A DNA stretch of 64,000 nucleotides from Pseudoalteromonas sp. MEBiC 03607 (GTDB lineage Bacteria; Pseudomonadota; Gammaproteobacteria; Enterobacterales; Alteromonadaceae): the NCBI RefSeq assembly GCF_004792295.1, contig NZ_SRRY01000001.1, positions 2,056,501-2,120,500 of the forward strand. The letters run 5' to 3'. Position numbers and translations under genes: made by a program. Numbering within the stretch: the first letter of the stretch is position 1; every line of letters starts with the position of its first letter. Under the pieces are notes generated by a model. It had not been told where the DNA came from. It saw nothing but the letters and a program-made list of their open reading frames with translations, and did not search any database. Below, piece after piece: positions 29,470-38,822 of this stretch.

Positions 29470-29937
29470 TCACACCTTATTGCAAACGGTACGTTCACTT
29501 TTTCTAACAGAATGGCTAAATACGTACACTGATAACTCTCTGGATTGAATATCCTGCCAAATTTGTTTACTGGGAAGTGGACATAATGCGTAATGTAAAT
29601 ATTGGCTTAGCGCCTCACCTTCGAGAGCAATTGGAGTTGGCGTTTGTACATACACTTGAATTGCATTAGTTGAATATTTAATCTTGTTTAAACGCCAATG
29701 ACCTAATAAAAACTGTTTTGCAAAAAACTGTGATATACGCTGTTTTGCAGATTCAGACAGTGGAGGGGACGCTACTGGCTTTTCATAGCTTACATAATAA
29801 AGCCCAGCACTTAATAGCAAGCTAGCGATAGCAGCACTGAAAGGAAGATGAGACTTTTTGGTTTTTTTAACTTTGTTTTGACGATGTTTACGCTCAACTG
29901 ACTTAGCCCATTGAGCATGCTTTAATGACTCTGACAT
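29470..29937 (-). CDS. Unknown membrane-anchored protein
   Basis: The 155-residue protein has a basic cytoplasmic N terminus (KSVERKHRQNKVKKTKKS), one transmembrane helix (about 33-50) and a soluble, probably periplasmic domain of about 100 residues with two cysteines (CPLPS, VCNKV). It lies between the response regulator and the TPR kinase on the kinase strand, 72 bases downstream of the kinase stop, so it may belong to the same signalling unit. Family unknown. Confidence 0.7.
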   Translation of the reverse strand: MSESLKHAQWAKSVERKHRQNKVKKTKKSHLPFSAAIASLLLSAGLYYVSYEKPVASPPLSESAKQRISQFFAKQFLLGHWRLNKIKYSTNAIQVYVQTPTPIALEGEALSQYLHYALCPLPSKQIWQDIQSRELSVYVFSHSVRKSERTVCNKV

Positions 29938-30009
29938 GGTTCCATTCCACAGTAGTTTATAGTGCTATTTAAGCAATAAAATGTGGTGAAAAAATGGAGA
30001 AGAAAGCGC

Positions 30010-32052
30010 TTATTTATTACTTATAGGCAGTAAAATCCTGATACATAAACCACCTGACTTACCCGGTAATGCGCTAATATTACCAGACATTAGCTCTACA
30101 AAACTTTGGCAGATCGAAAGCCCTAAACCAGAACCTCCTAATGCACGGCTACGAGACTCTTCAACACGATATAAACGGTCGAATAGTTTGCCTATATGCG
30201 CTTTTCCTACCCCAGGAGAGGTATCATCAACTTGAATAAACAACTCTTGGTTGTTTGCTCTTACTTTAAGGCGAACATGGCCAGGGCTGTCTGTGTATAG
30301 GCAGGCATTAGTAAAAATATTGTTGAGAATTTGGTCAAGCTTTTGCTTATCTACCGTGATTTCAACTCCTTCAGCAATAACAATGTCAGCTAAAAATGTG
30401 AGTTGATGGCTGCAAACATAGCGGCGCATGTCTTGCTCATATTCAGTAAAAATATGTGCTGCATTATATTGTTGAAGATTTAATGTAAGAGTTTTGTTTT
30501 CAGCTTGAGATAACTGATATACATCGGATATCAAGTTATTTAGCTGTGCTATCTTGCCATTAATTTTGCTGTAGGCTAGGTCACGGTTTTCTTGAATATC
30601 GAGTTCCAGCGCTTCGATATGCAGTTTTAATACACTCAGTGGTGTGCGTAATTCATGGGATATATCTGCAAGCATTTTGTCTTTTTCAATCAAGCTATAT
30701 TGATATAGCTTTGCTTTAAATAGAGCTTTTCGATGCTTAAAGTAATACAGCACTAAGGCAAGCGTACTGAACAATAAAACAATGCCGGCTGATAACAGCC
30801 ATATCTGTTTTTCTAATCGCTGATTATTCATTTGAGCTGTAGCGAGTTTGTTTTTTTGTATCTCATCATCAATGCGCTGCTGTTGCTCGATTGCGGTTAA
30901 TTGTTTTTTGTTCTTTTCAACAGCTTGATTTAAATGCTCTTCAAACAACGACTCGGCAAGTGTGTTTTTAAGTTTTAGCTGCTCAGCTGCTAGTTTGTAA
31001 TCACCGATAAGTTCAGCATAAATCGCGGTATAACCGTGCTGTTTTTGATTCAATAAGCGGTTATCAATATCAGCGAGTAGTTCTTTTGTGTTACTTAAAT
31101 AAAGGTTAATCAATATAGGGTTTTTTAGTGCTAGATGTAGTTCGATTAAATTAAAGTAAGAGTAAATTTTGCTTAATGTCGAGCCAGACTTAAGCGCAGC
31201 ATTTAACCCTGATTCAGCACTACTGAGCGCCATATGTTGGTTGTCTATTTTTAAATACAATTGCATTAGCGTATGTTTCGCGGTAGCCATATTCTCATAG
31301 GCGTTGACGTCGGCTAAACGGGTATAGGCGTTATTTAATAAGGGGAGCGCCTGCTCTAAGTCACCTCGTTTATACACTAACTTGGCAAGTTGTAAGCTGG
31401 TGTCTGCAATATTCATTTGGTTTTTGGTTTTAATATCAAACTCAAGCGCTTTTTTATAGAAGTACTCAGATTGAGAAAGGTCATCAAGTCTTTGAGCAAG
31501 GTTTGCTAAGTTATAAAAGTTAGTGGCAACCAGTTCATAATTATCGCTGTTTTCTAACAAGCCCTGTGCTTTTACTTGATGGTGCATTGATTGTTCAAGA
31601 TCATTAAGTGTGTCGTATAGCGAACCTAAATTGCTATGGCTTTGTGCTTGTAGATTTTTGTCTTCAAGTTCGTTTGCAAGCGCTAAGGCTGCCATGTAGT
31701 GCTTCTTTGCTTCAATTGTTTTTACTTGGCGGCGGTAGTTGATCCCCAACTCTTTTTGGATCTGGTATTGATCCTCTTTACTCAAATTAGCAATTTTTTG
31801 TAATGGCAGTAACAGTTCAATCGCCTCGTTGTAATGACCTTTTTTACGTAAAAGTGGCGCTTGAGCCATGGCAACATCATAGGTTGATGAAGTGCTATTA
31901 TGATCTTTGTATTGCTCAAGAATTGTGAGGGCTTCACTGATTTTTCCTTGGTTTTCAAGGTCAGTGACTTGATTTAATAGAGAACTTGGCAGTGTGGTTG
32001 CTACACTTGCGCATGACAAAAAATAAATAGCGATAAGTAAAGAGTATTTCAT
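30010..32052 (-). CDS. Histidine kinase with periplasmic TPR sensor domain
   Basis: The 680-residue protein has a signal sequence (about 1-19), a TPR-rich periplasmic region (about 22-365, for example HYNEAIELLLPL and YKRGDLEQALPLLNNAY), a coiled coil (365-415), one transmembrane helix (418-438), a HisKA domain with His466 (DISHELRTPLSVLK) and an ATPase domain (NNIFTNACLYTD; GGSGLGLSICQSFVEL). The TPRs suggest that it senses a protein partner outside the inner membrane. It is divergent from the first secreted paralogue, which may be such a partner or a target. That link is inference. Confidence 0.92.
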   Translation of the reverse strand: MKYSLLIAIYFLSCASVATTLPSSLLNQVTDLENQGKISEALTILEQYKDHNSTSSTYDVAMAQAPLLRKKGHYNEAIELLLPLQKIANLSKEDQYQIQKELGINYRRQVKTIEAKKHYMAALALANELEDKNLQAQSHSNLGSLYDTLNDLEQSMHHQVKAQGLLENSDNYELVATNFYNLANLAQRLDDLSQSEYFYKKALEFDIKTKNQMNIADTSLQLAKLVYKRGDLEQALPLLNNAYTRLADVNAYENMATAKHTLMQLYLKIDNQHMALSSAESGLNAALKSGSTLSKIYSYFNLIELHLALKNPILINLYLSNTKELLADIDNRLLNQKQHGYTAIYAELIGDYKLAAEQLKLKNTLAESLFEEHLNQAVEKNKKQLTAIEQQQRIDDEIQKNKLATAQMNNQRLEKQIWLLSAGIVLLFSTLALVLYYFKHRKALFKAKLYQYSLIEKDKMLADISHELRTPLSVLKLHIEALELDIQENRDLAYSKINGKIAQLNNLISDVYQLSQAENKTLTLNLQQYNAAHIFTEYEQDMRRYVCSHQLTFLADIVIAEGVEITVDKQKLDQILNNIFTNACLYTDSPGHVRLKVRANNQELFIQVDDTSPGVGKAHIGKLFDRLYRVEESRSRALGGSGLGLSICQSFVELMSGNISALPGKSGGLCIRILLPISNK

Positions 32053-32365
32053 TAGAGGTTAGAATGGGCTTAATGTGTACGCATACTAACGAGAAAATGT
32101 GTAGAAATTATGGAGTTATTAGTTAACGTTTTTCGTTATTTCATATTGTTTAGTGAAAAAGGATTGCTATTAATCTGTTTAAACCTTACATGTTATTATT
32201 TTTCACCTTTTTGTCTCATTATCAAAAATTTCTGATTGTTTTCAGATATCTGAAGCCTAAAATCAAGCTGAGTATAATTTATACACGATTGGCATAATAA
32301 TAAATAATTTATTTATCATTTTTGCTAGTAATAAAGTTTTGATTAATTCTTCAGGCGAAAATACA
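32053..32365. other. AT-rich divergent promoter region
   Basis: 313 non-coding bases between the TPR kinase and the first secreted paralogue. Very AT-rich, with candidate -10 elements (TATAAT within GAGTATAATTTATAC near 32271-32285; TAATAAT near 32298). I see no clear operator or RNA. Confidence 0.5.
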
Positions 32366-33961
32366 ATGAAAAAATCTATTTTATCTATATTGGTAGCATG
32401 TGGGGTACTTGCATCACATGCCTCGGCAAATAACTGCACGGGCGAGTTATATGGTATTAACTCTGGTCGAGGTCATTTAGGTTTCGTTTTTTCAATAGAT
32501 GAACAAGCGCAAAGCGCAGCTGTTCATTCAAAAGCTGCGTTTTCATCTGCAGCGATAGCATTTGATAGCACAAGAAACCGACTTTATTACGTAGCAGCTC
32601 CACGACCGCTTTCATATAAGTTAGATGTAAGTGAATTTAATTTAGCGAGCCATGAACTTGCTGACCTGCCGATACAAAGTGAAAAGTATAAATATACTCG
32701 TATTGCTTATGTAGATATGGATACAAAAGAACACACCGTTCTTAATCGATCTAATCCGATGACTCGTTTAGCGTATGATCCAAATCGCGATGTTATTTAT
32801 GGCTCAAAAGGCAGTAAACTTTATGTTATTTCTCCTGAGTCAGGTGAGACGCAGTTCCTAGGTAACATGACTGGCTATGGCAATAGCTCAGATATTCTTC
32901 GCGGCGATATGGTTGTAAAAAACGGTGAAGTGTATTTGGTTTCTGCAACCAGTATCTTTTCATTGGATCTTTCTACACTTGAATTATCGAAAAAGTCTGA
33001 ACATGGTTTAACAACAGTAACAGGTGCTGCGCTAGACCAAAATGGAGAGTTATTAATTTCACGAGAAGTTATTAACGATCAAGGTAATTATAACATTACG
33101 AAGTTGTATAAAGCGTCGATTGAAACGGGCAAAACCTGCGCAATGGGTACATACCCAATGCGAATTAATGATTTAGCGTTAAACACACTTAAGCCAGTCG
33201 CGTGTTATAGCCAGCCAACTTGTAGTATTGCTGCTCAGCCACTAGTTATTACCAGTATTGATAAAAATAGAAAGGCAACTTGGCAAAACTATACTTTAAA
33301 TGCCTATTTATTTGATAAACCAATAGCAAAACTGACTAGTTCAGCAAACTTTGGTGAAGACGGTATTGTTAATAAAACAGTTTCAATAAATCATGATTTT
33401 GCTGCTGCAAACTCAATTACAGAAGCTGCTATTGATGATTACAATACAGATATCTTTTTTATGGGAAGTTTTCATGATACCGATTTTACAGATGCTGAAC
33501 TTGCAGAGCTTTACAATTGGTCAAAAAAATCTGGCAATGTAACTATTATTGCGGCTGATTCTGATATGCCGAATGAAAAAGTCTATGCCAAATGGGGTTA
33601 TACAGTTACTCGTAATGGTTATGTAGATGGGCCAAATACTCAAAACCCTGATGGTGTTAATACTCAAGCTCAACAAGCTATTTTCGCTGGTCCATTTGGT
33701 GGTGTAACGAGTTTCTATCAAGCGGGTGGTGCTAAAGGATATTTTTCTGAAATGCCTGCAGGTACGCAAGTATTAGCAGTTAATCAAGATGGCTTGCCAA
33801 CGATAGTAAAAGACTCAGCTACTGGTGATATTTTATTGTCTGATAGCGGTATTGTTAACTCTCAAGACAAAGTTGAAAATTACACCTCAGGTACAGGTGT
33901 GTCTAGCATGGCAGACCGCTTATTCTTAAACTTAATTAACTACGCTAGTGATATAGATTAA
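32366..33961 (+). CDS. Secreted protein of unknown function (paralogue 1)
   Basis: The 531-residue protein begins with a Sec signal peptide (MKKSILSILVACGVLASHASA, about 1-21). The ATG at 32366 is chosen because the TTG further upstream adds nothing signal-like. Residues 22-280 have repeated YDP/DST-x-N-x-L/I-Y strands (FDSTRNRLYYV, YDPNRDVIYG, LDQNGELLIS) that suggest a beta-propeller. The C-terminal part (about 280-531) contains NTDIFFMGSF and NVTIIAADSD and looks like an alpha/beta domain. The function is unknown. It is followed by a similar gene. Confidence 0.8.
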   Translation: MKKSILSILVACGVLASHASANNCTGELYGINSGRGHLGFVFSIDEQAQSAAVHSKAAFSSAAIAFDSTRNRLYYVAAPRPLSYKLDVSEFNLASHELADLPIQSEKYKYTRIAYVDMDTKEHTVLNRSNPMTRLAYDPNRDVIYGSKGSKLYVISPESGETQFLGNMTGYGNSSDILRGDMVVKNGEVYLVSATSIFSLDLSTLELSKKSEHGLTTVTGAALDQNGELLISREVINDQGNYNITKLYKASIETGKTCAMGTYPMRINDLALNTLKPVACYSQPTCSIAAQPLVITSIDKNRKATWQNYTLNAYLFDKPIAKLTSSANFGEDGIVNKTVSINHDFAAANSITEAAIDDYNTDIFFMGSFHDTDFTDAELAELYNWSKKSGNVTIIAADSDMPNEKVYAKWGYTVTRNGYVDGPNTQNPDGVNTQAQQAIFAGPFGGVTSFYQAGGAKGYFSEMPAGTQVLAVNQDGLPTIVKDSATGDILLSDSGIVNSQDKVENYTSGTGVSSMADRLFLNLINYASDID

Positions 33962-34309
33962 TTCGCTACATTTTAACCATCGTGAAGTAAACTACTTTAC
34001 GATGGTTAATTATATGAAAACTTAATTTTATTAATTATTTAAACGTTTAATATTGTAGCTCCTCAATTTATTTTTTCTCTCCTTCTCTATTTTGTATTTT
34101 TACTTAATATTAATGTTTTTCTTTTTTAGTTTTTAATCATCTGTTTTTATTGTTCTCTCTAAAAATAAGGGTTTTCCTATTGTGTTGTAATGATTTAAAA
34201 GTAAATATTCTACTTTGTAGTATTTAAATAAAAAATTAACATTTATTACCTTTCTTATTTTCAATTAGTAGTAAATAAGGTTTGGTTTTATTTTTCAGGT
34301 GAATATAAA
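33962..34309. other. AT-rich spacer between the two secreted paralogues
   Basis: 348 non-coding bases. Apart from the hairpin at 33973-34009 it is extremely AT-rich with many T runs. A promoter for paralogue 2 probably lies here, but I cannot place it. The spacer suggests that the two copies are transcribed separately. Confidence 0.5.
33973..34009 (+). terminator. Hairpin after paralogue 1
   Basis: A 17-base arm starting TTAACCATCGTGAAG pairs with its complement (one G-U pair) across an AAC loop, 12 bases after the stop. It is followed by only TTAT, not a real T run, so it may be a transcript stabiliser rather than a full terminator. Confidence 0.6.
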
Positions 34310-35905
34310 ATGAAAAAGTCTATTTTTTCGATAATGACACTTTGCAGCGCTCTCTCGTCAGGTGCCTATGCAAACATGTGTACTGGTGAGCTGTATGGTA
34401 TTAACTCTGGCCGAGGTCATTTAGGTGTTGTGTTTTCGCTTGATGAGCAAGCAAAAACGGCAGCAATTCACTCAAAAGCGAAGTTTTCTTCAGCGGCAAT
34501 GGCATTCGATAGTACTCGTAATCGTCTATATTATGTGTCAGCACCACGGGCTTTAACTTATAAGTTAGACCCAAGTTCATTGAATTTATCTGATGATGAA
34601 TTGAAAGACTTACCGATTAAAGGCGAAAAGTATAAATACACTAAATTAGCCTACGTTGATATGCAGACAAATACGCACACAGAAGTTGCCCGAACAAGTC
34701 CAATGACACGTTTAGCGTATGATCCAGACCGTGATGTTATTTATGGCTCTAAAGGGAGTAAGTTCTATATTATTTATCCTGATTCTGGCGAGACCCAGTT
34801 TGTAGGTAATATGACTGGCTATGGTAATAGCTCAGATATATTACGCGGTGATATGGTTGTTAAAAATGGGGAAGTGTACTTAGTTTCTGCAACCAGTATT
34901 TTCTCATTAGATCTCTCTACACTTGAACTATCGAAAAAGTCAGAACATGGTTTAACTACTGTAACAGGCGCTGCGCTTGATCAAAATGGTGAGCTGCTTA
35001 TTTCTCGTGAAGTGATTAACGATCAAGGTAATTACAACGTAACTAAGTTATATAAGGCATCTATAGACACGGGTAAAACATGTGAAGTAGCCTCCTATCC
35101 AATGCGCATAAATGATTTAGCAGTTAATACACTAAAACCAGTTGCTTGTTATGCTGAGCCAATTTGTAGCGTAGAATCAGAGTCAATCGTTATCACGAGT
35201 ATCGATCAAGCCAGACAAGCTACGTGGGCTGGTTATACGCTTAATGGTTGGTTAATGGAGTGGTCTTTAGAAAAACTAACAAGCGCAGCAAATTTTGGTG
35301 AAAATGGTGTAATTAATAAACCAATTTCAATAAATCATGACTTTGCAGCGTCAAATTCAATTACCGAACAAGCACTAGATAATTACAATACAGATATCTT
35401 TTTTATAGGTAGCTTCAGATTGAGTAATTTCACTGATGCAGAACTTAATGAAGCATATAATTGGTCACTAAAAAAGGGTAATGTCGCAATTATCGCAGGT
35501 GATGCTGATTACCCTGAAGAGAAGATTTATCCAAAATGGGGCTATAGGGTAACAGCCAATGGTTATGTGGATGGGCCAAGTAAACCAAACCCTGATGGTG
35601 TAGGTTCTCAAGAACAACAAAGAATTTTTGAAGGACCATTTGGAGAGGTAACTGAGTTTTATCAGGCTGGAAGTGCAAGAGGTTATTTTTCTCAGATGCC
35701 AGCTGGAGCACAAATTTTAGCTGTAAATCAACAAGGCTTACCAACTATTGTAAAAGACCCTGCAACAGGCGATATCATCTTGGCTGATAGCGGTATGCTT
35801 ACACTTCAACATAAAGCAGAAAACATCACTCAAGGCCCTACGGTTACCAGTATGGCAGACCGACTACTAATGAATCTGTTTAACTATGCCAGTGAAATAG
35901 ACTAA
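34310..35905 (+). CDS. Secreted protein of unknown function (paralogue 2)
   Basis: The 531-residue protein is collinear with the upstream paralogue: signal peptide (MKKSIFSIMTLCSALSSGAYA), propeller-like N-terminal half (FDSTRNRLYYV, YDPDRDVIYG) and C-terminal domain with NTDIFFIGSF and NVAIIAGDAD. Identity is roughly 70% over most of the length by eye, but 78 consecutive residues from GNMTGYG to GNYN are identical in both. A tandem duplication is evident. I do not recognise the family. Extracellular or periplasmic location is inferred from the signal peptide. Confidence 0.8.
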   Translation: MKKSIFSIMTLCSALSSGAYANMCTGELYGINSGRGHLGVVFSLDEQAKTAAIHSKAKFSSAAMAFDSTRNRLYYVSAPRALTYKLDPSSLNLSDDELKDLPIKGEKYKYTKLAYVDMQTNTHTEVARTSPMTRLAYDPDRDVIYGSKGSKFYIIYPDSGETQFVGNMTGYGNSSDILRGDMVVKNGEVYLVSATSIFSLDLSTLELSKKSEHGLTTVTGAALDQNGELLISREVINDQGNYNVTKLYKASIDTGKTCEVASYPMRINDLAVNTLKPVACYAEPICSVESESIVITSIDQARQATWAGYTLNGWLMEWSLEKLTSAANFGENGVINKPISINHDFAASNSITEQALDNYNTDIFFIGSFRLSNFTDAELNEAYNWSLKKGNVAIIAGDADYPEEKIYPKWGYRVTANGYVDGPSKPNPDGVGSQEQQRIFEGPFGEVTEFYQAGSARGYFSQMPAGAQILAVNQQGLPTIVKDPATGDIILADSGMLTLQHKAENITQGPTVTSMADRLLMNLFNYASEID

Positions 35906-35922
35906 CTATTTGCTGGTTATGC

Positions 35923-35957
35923 AAAAATCGCGAAGCTTTAAGTGCTTCGCGATTTTT
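35923..35957. terminator. Bidirectional terminator after paralogue 2
   Basis: AAAAATCGCGAAGC and GCTTCGCGATTTTT form a perfect 14-base stem with a 7-base loop, with A and T at the ends, between convergent genes. Confidence 0.92.
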
Positions 35958-35970
35958 AATATAAAATTAT

Positions 35971-36369
35971 TCACCAGCAACCAGTTAAGGTGTTTTTCAC
36001 TCTATTGGTGTGCTGTTTAACTAATAAATAATTAACTCCCACCAATAATACATGGCAGCTTGCAAGCACAATTATCCATGGTGAAATACTTTGTGCTAAA
36101 AGACTGACCGTTACCAAGCTCATTAGCATCAAAAGCAATGACGAATTTAATGCAGTTTGTAATAACTGCTTAAAGCGTAAATGTTTCCAACGACTCCAAA
36201 CAATCAGTAAAAATGCGGTAGTGGGGAGTATAAATAATATACATTCAATTAACGTAACGAATAACTGAGCGCTTTGAGAAGGCGGAGCAGCTGTTGCACC
36301 TTGTGAATGGTTAGAGCTTAAGGCAACCAATCCAAGCACCACAGTGATAAACATATTTTTAATATTCAT
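35971..36369 (-). CDS. Unknown small membrane protein
   Basis: The 132-residue protein starts with a hydrophobic signal-like segment (about 5-24, ending GATA) and has three further hydrophobic helices (about 36-58, 72-93, 95-116) with a basic loop (SRWKHLRFKQ). No family motif is recognised. It lies between the secreted paralogue (convergent) and recN (same strand, with the recN stop region upstream of it on that strand). It may be a stand-alone inner-membrane protein. Confidence 0.6.
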   Translation of the reverse strand: MNIKNMFITVVLGLVALSSNHSQGATAAPPSQSAQLFVTLIECILFILPTTAFLLIVWSRWKHLRFKQLLQTALNSSLLLMLMSLVTVSLLAQSISPWIIVLASCHVLLVGVNYLLVKQHTNRVKNTLTGCW

Positions 36370-36422
36370 TCATAAACTCTAAACTAATAAATCTTTAGCA
36401 GCTAAACACCCAAGCATTCAAA

Positions 36423-38096
36423 TTAGGCATGCGCGTTTATGAGCTCTTTTGCATTGGCTCTTGCCATTTTACTGATGTTATCGCCAGCGAGTAGTCGGGC
36501 TATTTCATCAATACGGCCTTCTTTTGTAAGCTTATTCATTTGCGTATAGGTTTCGCCGTCTGCAATTTCTTTTGCAACAAAAAATTGTTGATGCCCAGAG
36601 CTTGCTACTTGCGGCAAGTGAGTTACACAAATAACTTGTGTCGATTTACCGAGTTGGCGTAAAAGTTTTCCAACGGCTGAAGCGGTTGGGCCAGAAATAC
36701 CCACATCGACTTCATCGAAAATTAGTGTTGGCGTTGTAACACGTTGAGCAATAATAACCTGAATCGCTAAACTAATACGTGATAGTTCACCACCCGAGGC
36801 CACCTTAGAAAGTGCTTGCATTGGTTGACCTGGGTTAGTTGATACTAAAAACGAAACCATATCAAAGCCCATTGAGCTTGGTGCTTTATCGGTGGCTTGC
36901 TGAATATCAATCGCAAACTTGCCATTTTCCATCGATAAGTTCGCCATGCTATCGCTAATTAATTGGTTAAGTGTTTGTGCGTAACTATGACGGCTTTCAC
37001 TTAATAATTGTGCTGCCTGTTTGTATTGCTCAAGCGCATCATCAATTTCACTTTCAAGCGCACCTAAACGGTCACTGTTATAGCTGATTGATGCTAACTC
37101 TTCACTGATAGATTGATGAAACTCAACTAACTCTTCTGGTTTTATATGGTGCTTGCGGGCAAGGTCCATAATACCTGTTAACCGTGTTTCAACTTCATCT
37201 AAGCGAGCGGGGTCTAAGTCAGTTACATCAACATAACTACGAATTTCACGGCTTGCTTCTTCAACTTGTACAGCAGCCTCGCTAAGTAGCGCTGCAATGC
37301 TCGATAAACTTTCATCATAACTAGCAAGCTCAGCAAATTGCTGCGCACTGTGTTGCAACATTGAACAAGCACTTAGCTCGTCACTTTCGTATAAGTGTTG
37401 TAGCTCACGCTGGCATGACTCTAAGATAGTTTGGCTATGACTTAGTTTGTGATGCTCAGCTTCAATCTCCTCAAATTCACCCGGCTGTAAAGCAAATTCA
37501 TCAAGTTCAGCCACCTGATACTCTAATAACTGCTTTTGAGCTGCTTGTTGCTGTTGCTGCTGCTCTAAATGATTAAACTCTTTAAGTAATGCTTGGTAAG
37601 CTTTGTAGCGCTCTTTAACATCAGTTAATAGCTGGTTGTGGCCTGCATAAGCATCAAGTAAATGTAATTGATGCTCAGACTTTAACAAGTGCTGATGGGC
37701 ATGTTGACCATGAATTGAAATTAAATACTGACCTAACTCTTTTAATTGCGCAGCGGTTACTGAGCTGCCATTAATATAGCTTTTGCTGCGGCCATTTTTA
37801 CAAATAACTCGACGCAGCAAACACTCGCCGTCGTTATTTGAAAGTAAATGCTGTTCTAAAAACTGTTGGGCGAGCGGAAGTTGGCTAATATCAAACTCAG
37901 CGCAGATCTCTGCGCGTTCAGAGCCTGGGCGAACCGCAGCTGCATCAGCTCGTTCACCAAGGCACAATGATAGCGCGTCGATGGCAATTGATTTACCTGC
38001 GCCGGTTTCACCTGTAATGGCGGTCATGCCATTGTGCCACTCAGTACTCAAGTTACTGACGATGGCAAAATTTTTAATTTCTAACCCAATTAACAT
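36423..38096 (-). CDS. recN: DNA repair protein RecN
   Basis: The 557-residue SMC-like ATPase has Walker A GETGAGKS near residue 30, a long coiled-coil middle (about 160-370), the ABC signature region LSKVASGGELSRISLAI and Walker B PTLIFDEVDVGISG. RecN acts in double-strand break repair and is one of the most strongly SOS-induced proteins in E. coli. Two LexA-type boxes directly upstream support the same control here. Confidence 0.97.
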   Translation of the reverse strand: MLIGLEIKNFAIVSNLSTEWHNGMTAITGETGAGKSIAIDALSLCLGERADAAAVRPGSERAEICAEFDISQLPLAQQFLEQHLLSNNDGECLLRRVICKNGRSKSYINGSSVTAAQLKELGQYLISIHGQHAHQHLLKSEHQLHLLDAYAGHNQLLTDVKERYKAYQALLKEFNHLEQQQQQQAAQKQLLEYQVAELDEFALQPGEFEEIEAEHHKLSHSQTILESCQRELQHLYESDELSACSMLQHSAQQFAELASYDESLSSIAALLSEAAVQVEEASREIRSYVDVTDLDPARLDEVETRLTGIMDLARKHHIKPEELVEFHQSISEELASISYNSDRLGALESEIDDALEQYKQAAQLLSESRHSYAQTLNQLISDSMANLSMENGKFAIDIQQATDKAPSSMGFDMVSFLVSTNPGQPMQALSKVASGGELSRISLAIQVIIAQRVTTPTLIFDEVDVGISGPTASAVGKLLRQLGKSTQVICVTHLPQVASSGHQQFFVAKEIADGETYTQMNKLTKEGRIDEIARLLAGDNISKMARANAKELINAHA

Positions 38097-38114
38097 ACTG
38101 TTTATCCATCCAGC
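38096..38114. promoter_or_regulatory. Imperfect LexA box at the recN start
   Basis: TACTGT-TTATCCAT-CCAGCTA keeps CTGT and has CCAG instead of ACAG. It overlaps the recN start codon, so on its own it is weak, but it sits beside a perfect box. Confidence 0.4.
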
Positions 38115-38119
38115 TAATT

Positions 38120-38139
38120 GACTGTTAATTTATACAGTG
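38120..38139. promoter_or_regulatory. LexA (SOS) box of recN
   Basis: CTGT-TAATTTAT-ACAG (core 38122-38137) matches the gammaproteobacterial LexA consensus CTGT-N8-ACAG exactly, 26 bases before the recN ATG. E. coli recN also carries several LexA sites. Confidence 0.85.
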
Positions 38140-38163
38140 TTTTTGGGTTTTGCAAATTAAATT

Positions 38164-38727
38164 TTAAACTTTGCTTAATTCTGCGTTCTGATTTTCTTGG
38201 TTTATGTCTTTTGGATTCGATGAGTTCAGCTCTTTTGCTTGTTCATCTGAGGGCATTGTCGGCGGCTGATACTTGATGACTTCAATTAGCGACGGCAAAG
38301 ATTCCTGATAAAATGACTTGTTGTACTCAATGCCATTGTAAGGAAGTTCAGCCATGAAATATTGAAGGCGGTCAGCTAATTGATCTAATTCTTCTGGTGT
38401 CTGCGCTTTGCTCGCTTCCATGATGATGGTATTTATCAATAAATCACTGATGTATTCAAGGTGAGCAAGGTTTTCTTCATTATGAGCTTGAACAACAAAA
38501 AAGTTACTCGTAATTTGACTTAAACGCGAAACATTTTTCGGACGAATAAGTTTGCCTTCGCTAAAGTCAATCAACTTGCTTTTAAAGTCATTATTAATTT
38601 CTTTTACACGTTGGTTAAAACGTTTCTTTTCAGCCTCAATCGCTTTACGACGGTTGCTTTCAACCATCCAGTAACACCCTAGCAAGGTGATAAGTAATAA
38701 CAGAGCAAGAAAAACGATATAGCTCAT
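38164..38727 (-). CDS. Unknown membrane-anchored protein with coiled coil
   Basis: The 187-residue protein has one N-terminal transmembrane helix (about 3-22), a basic helical stretch likely to be coiled coil (RRKAIEAEKKRFNQRVKEINNDFKS trimmed: about 26-52), a globular middle, and a polar, disordered tail rich in Asn, Glu and Ser (about 155-187). No catalytic motif is seen. It lies between recN and nadK on the same strand. Family not recognised. Confidence 0.65.
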   Translation of the reverse strand: MSYIVFLALLLLITLLGCYWMVESNRRKAIEAEKKRFNQRVKEINNDFKSKLIDFSEGKLIRPKNVSRLSQITSNFFVVQAHNEENLAHLEYISDLLINTIIMEASKAQTPEELDQLADRLQYFMAELPYNGIEYNKSFYQESLPSLIEVIKYQPPTMPSDEQAKELNSSNPKDINQENQNAELSKV

Positions 38728-38822
38728 TTCGGTGAAGTATCCTTAAAAAATTACAGCATTAAGTATGATTATTTTGCGCTAATCAATCTGCCTTGGCAAT
38801 TATTTAAGATAAAAATTGCTAT

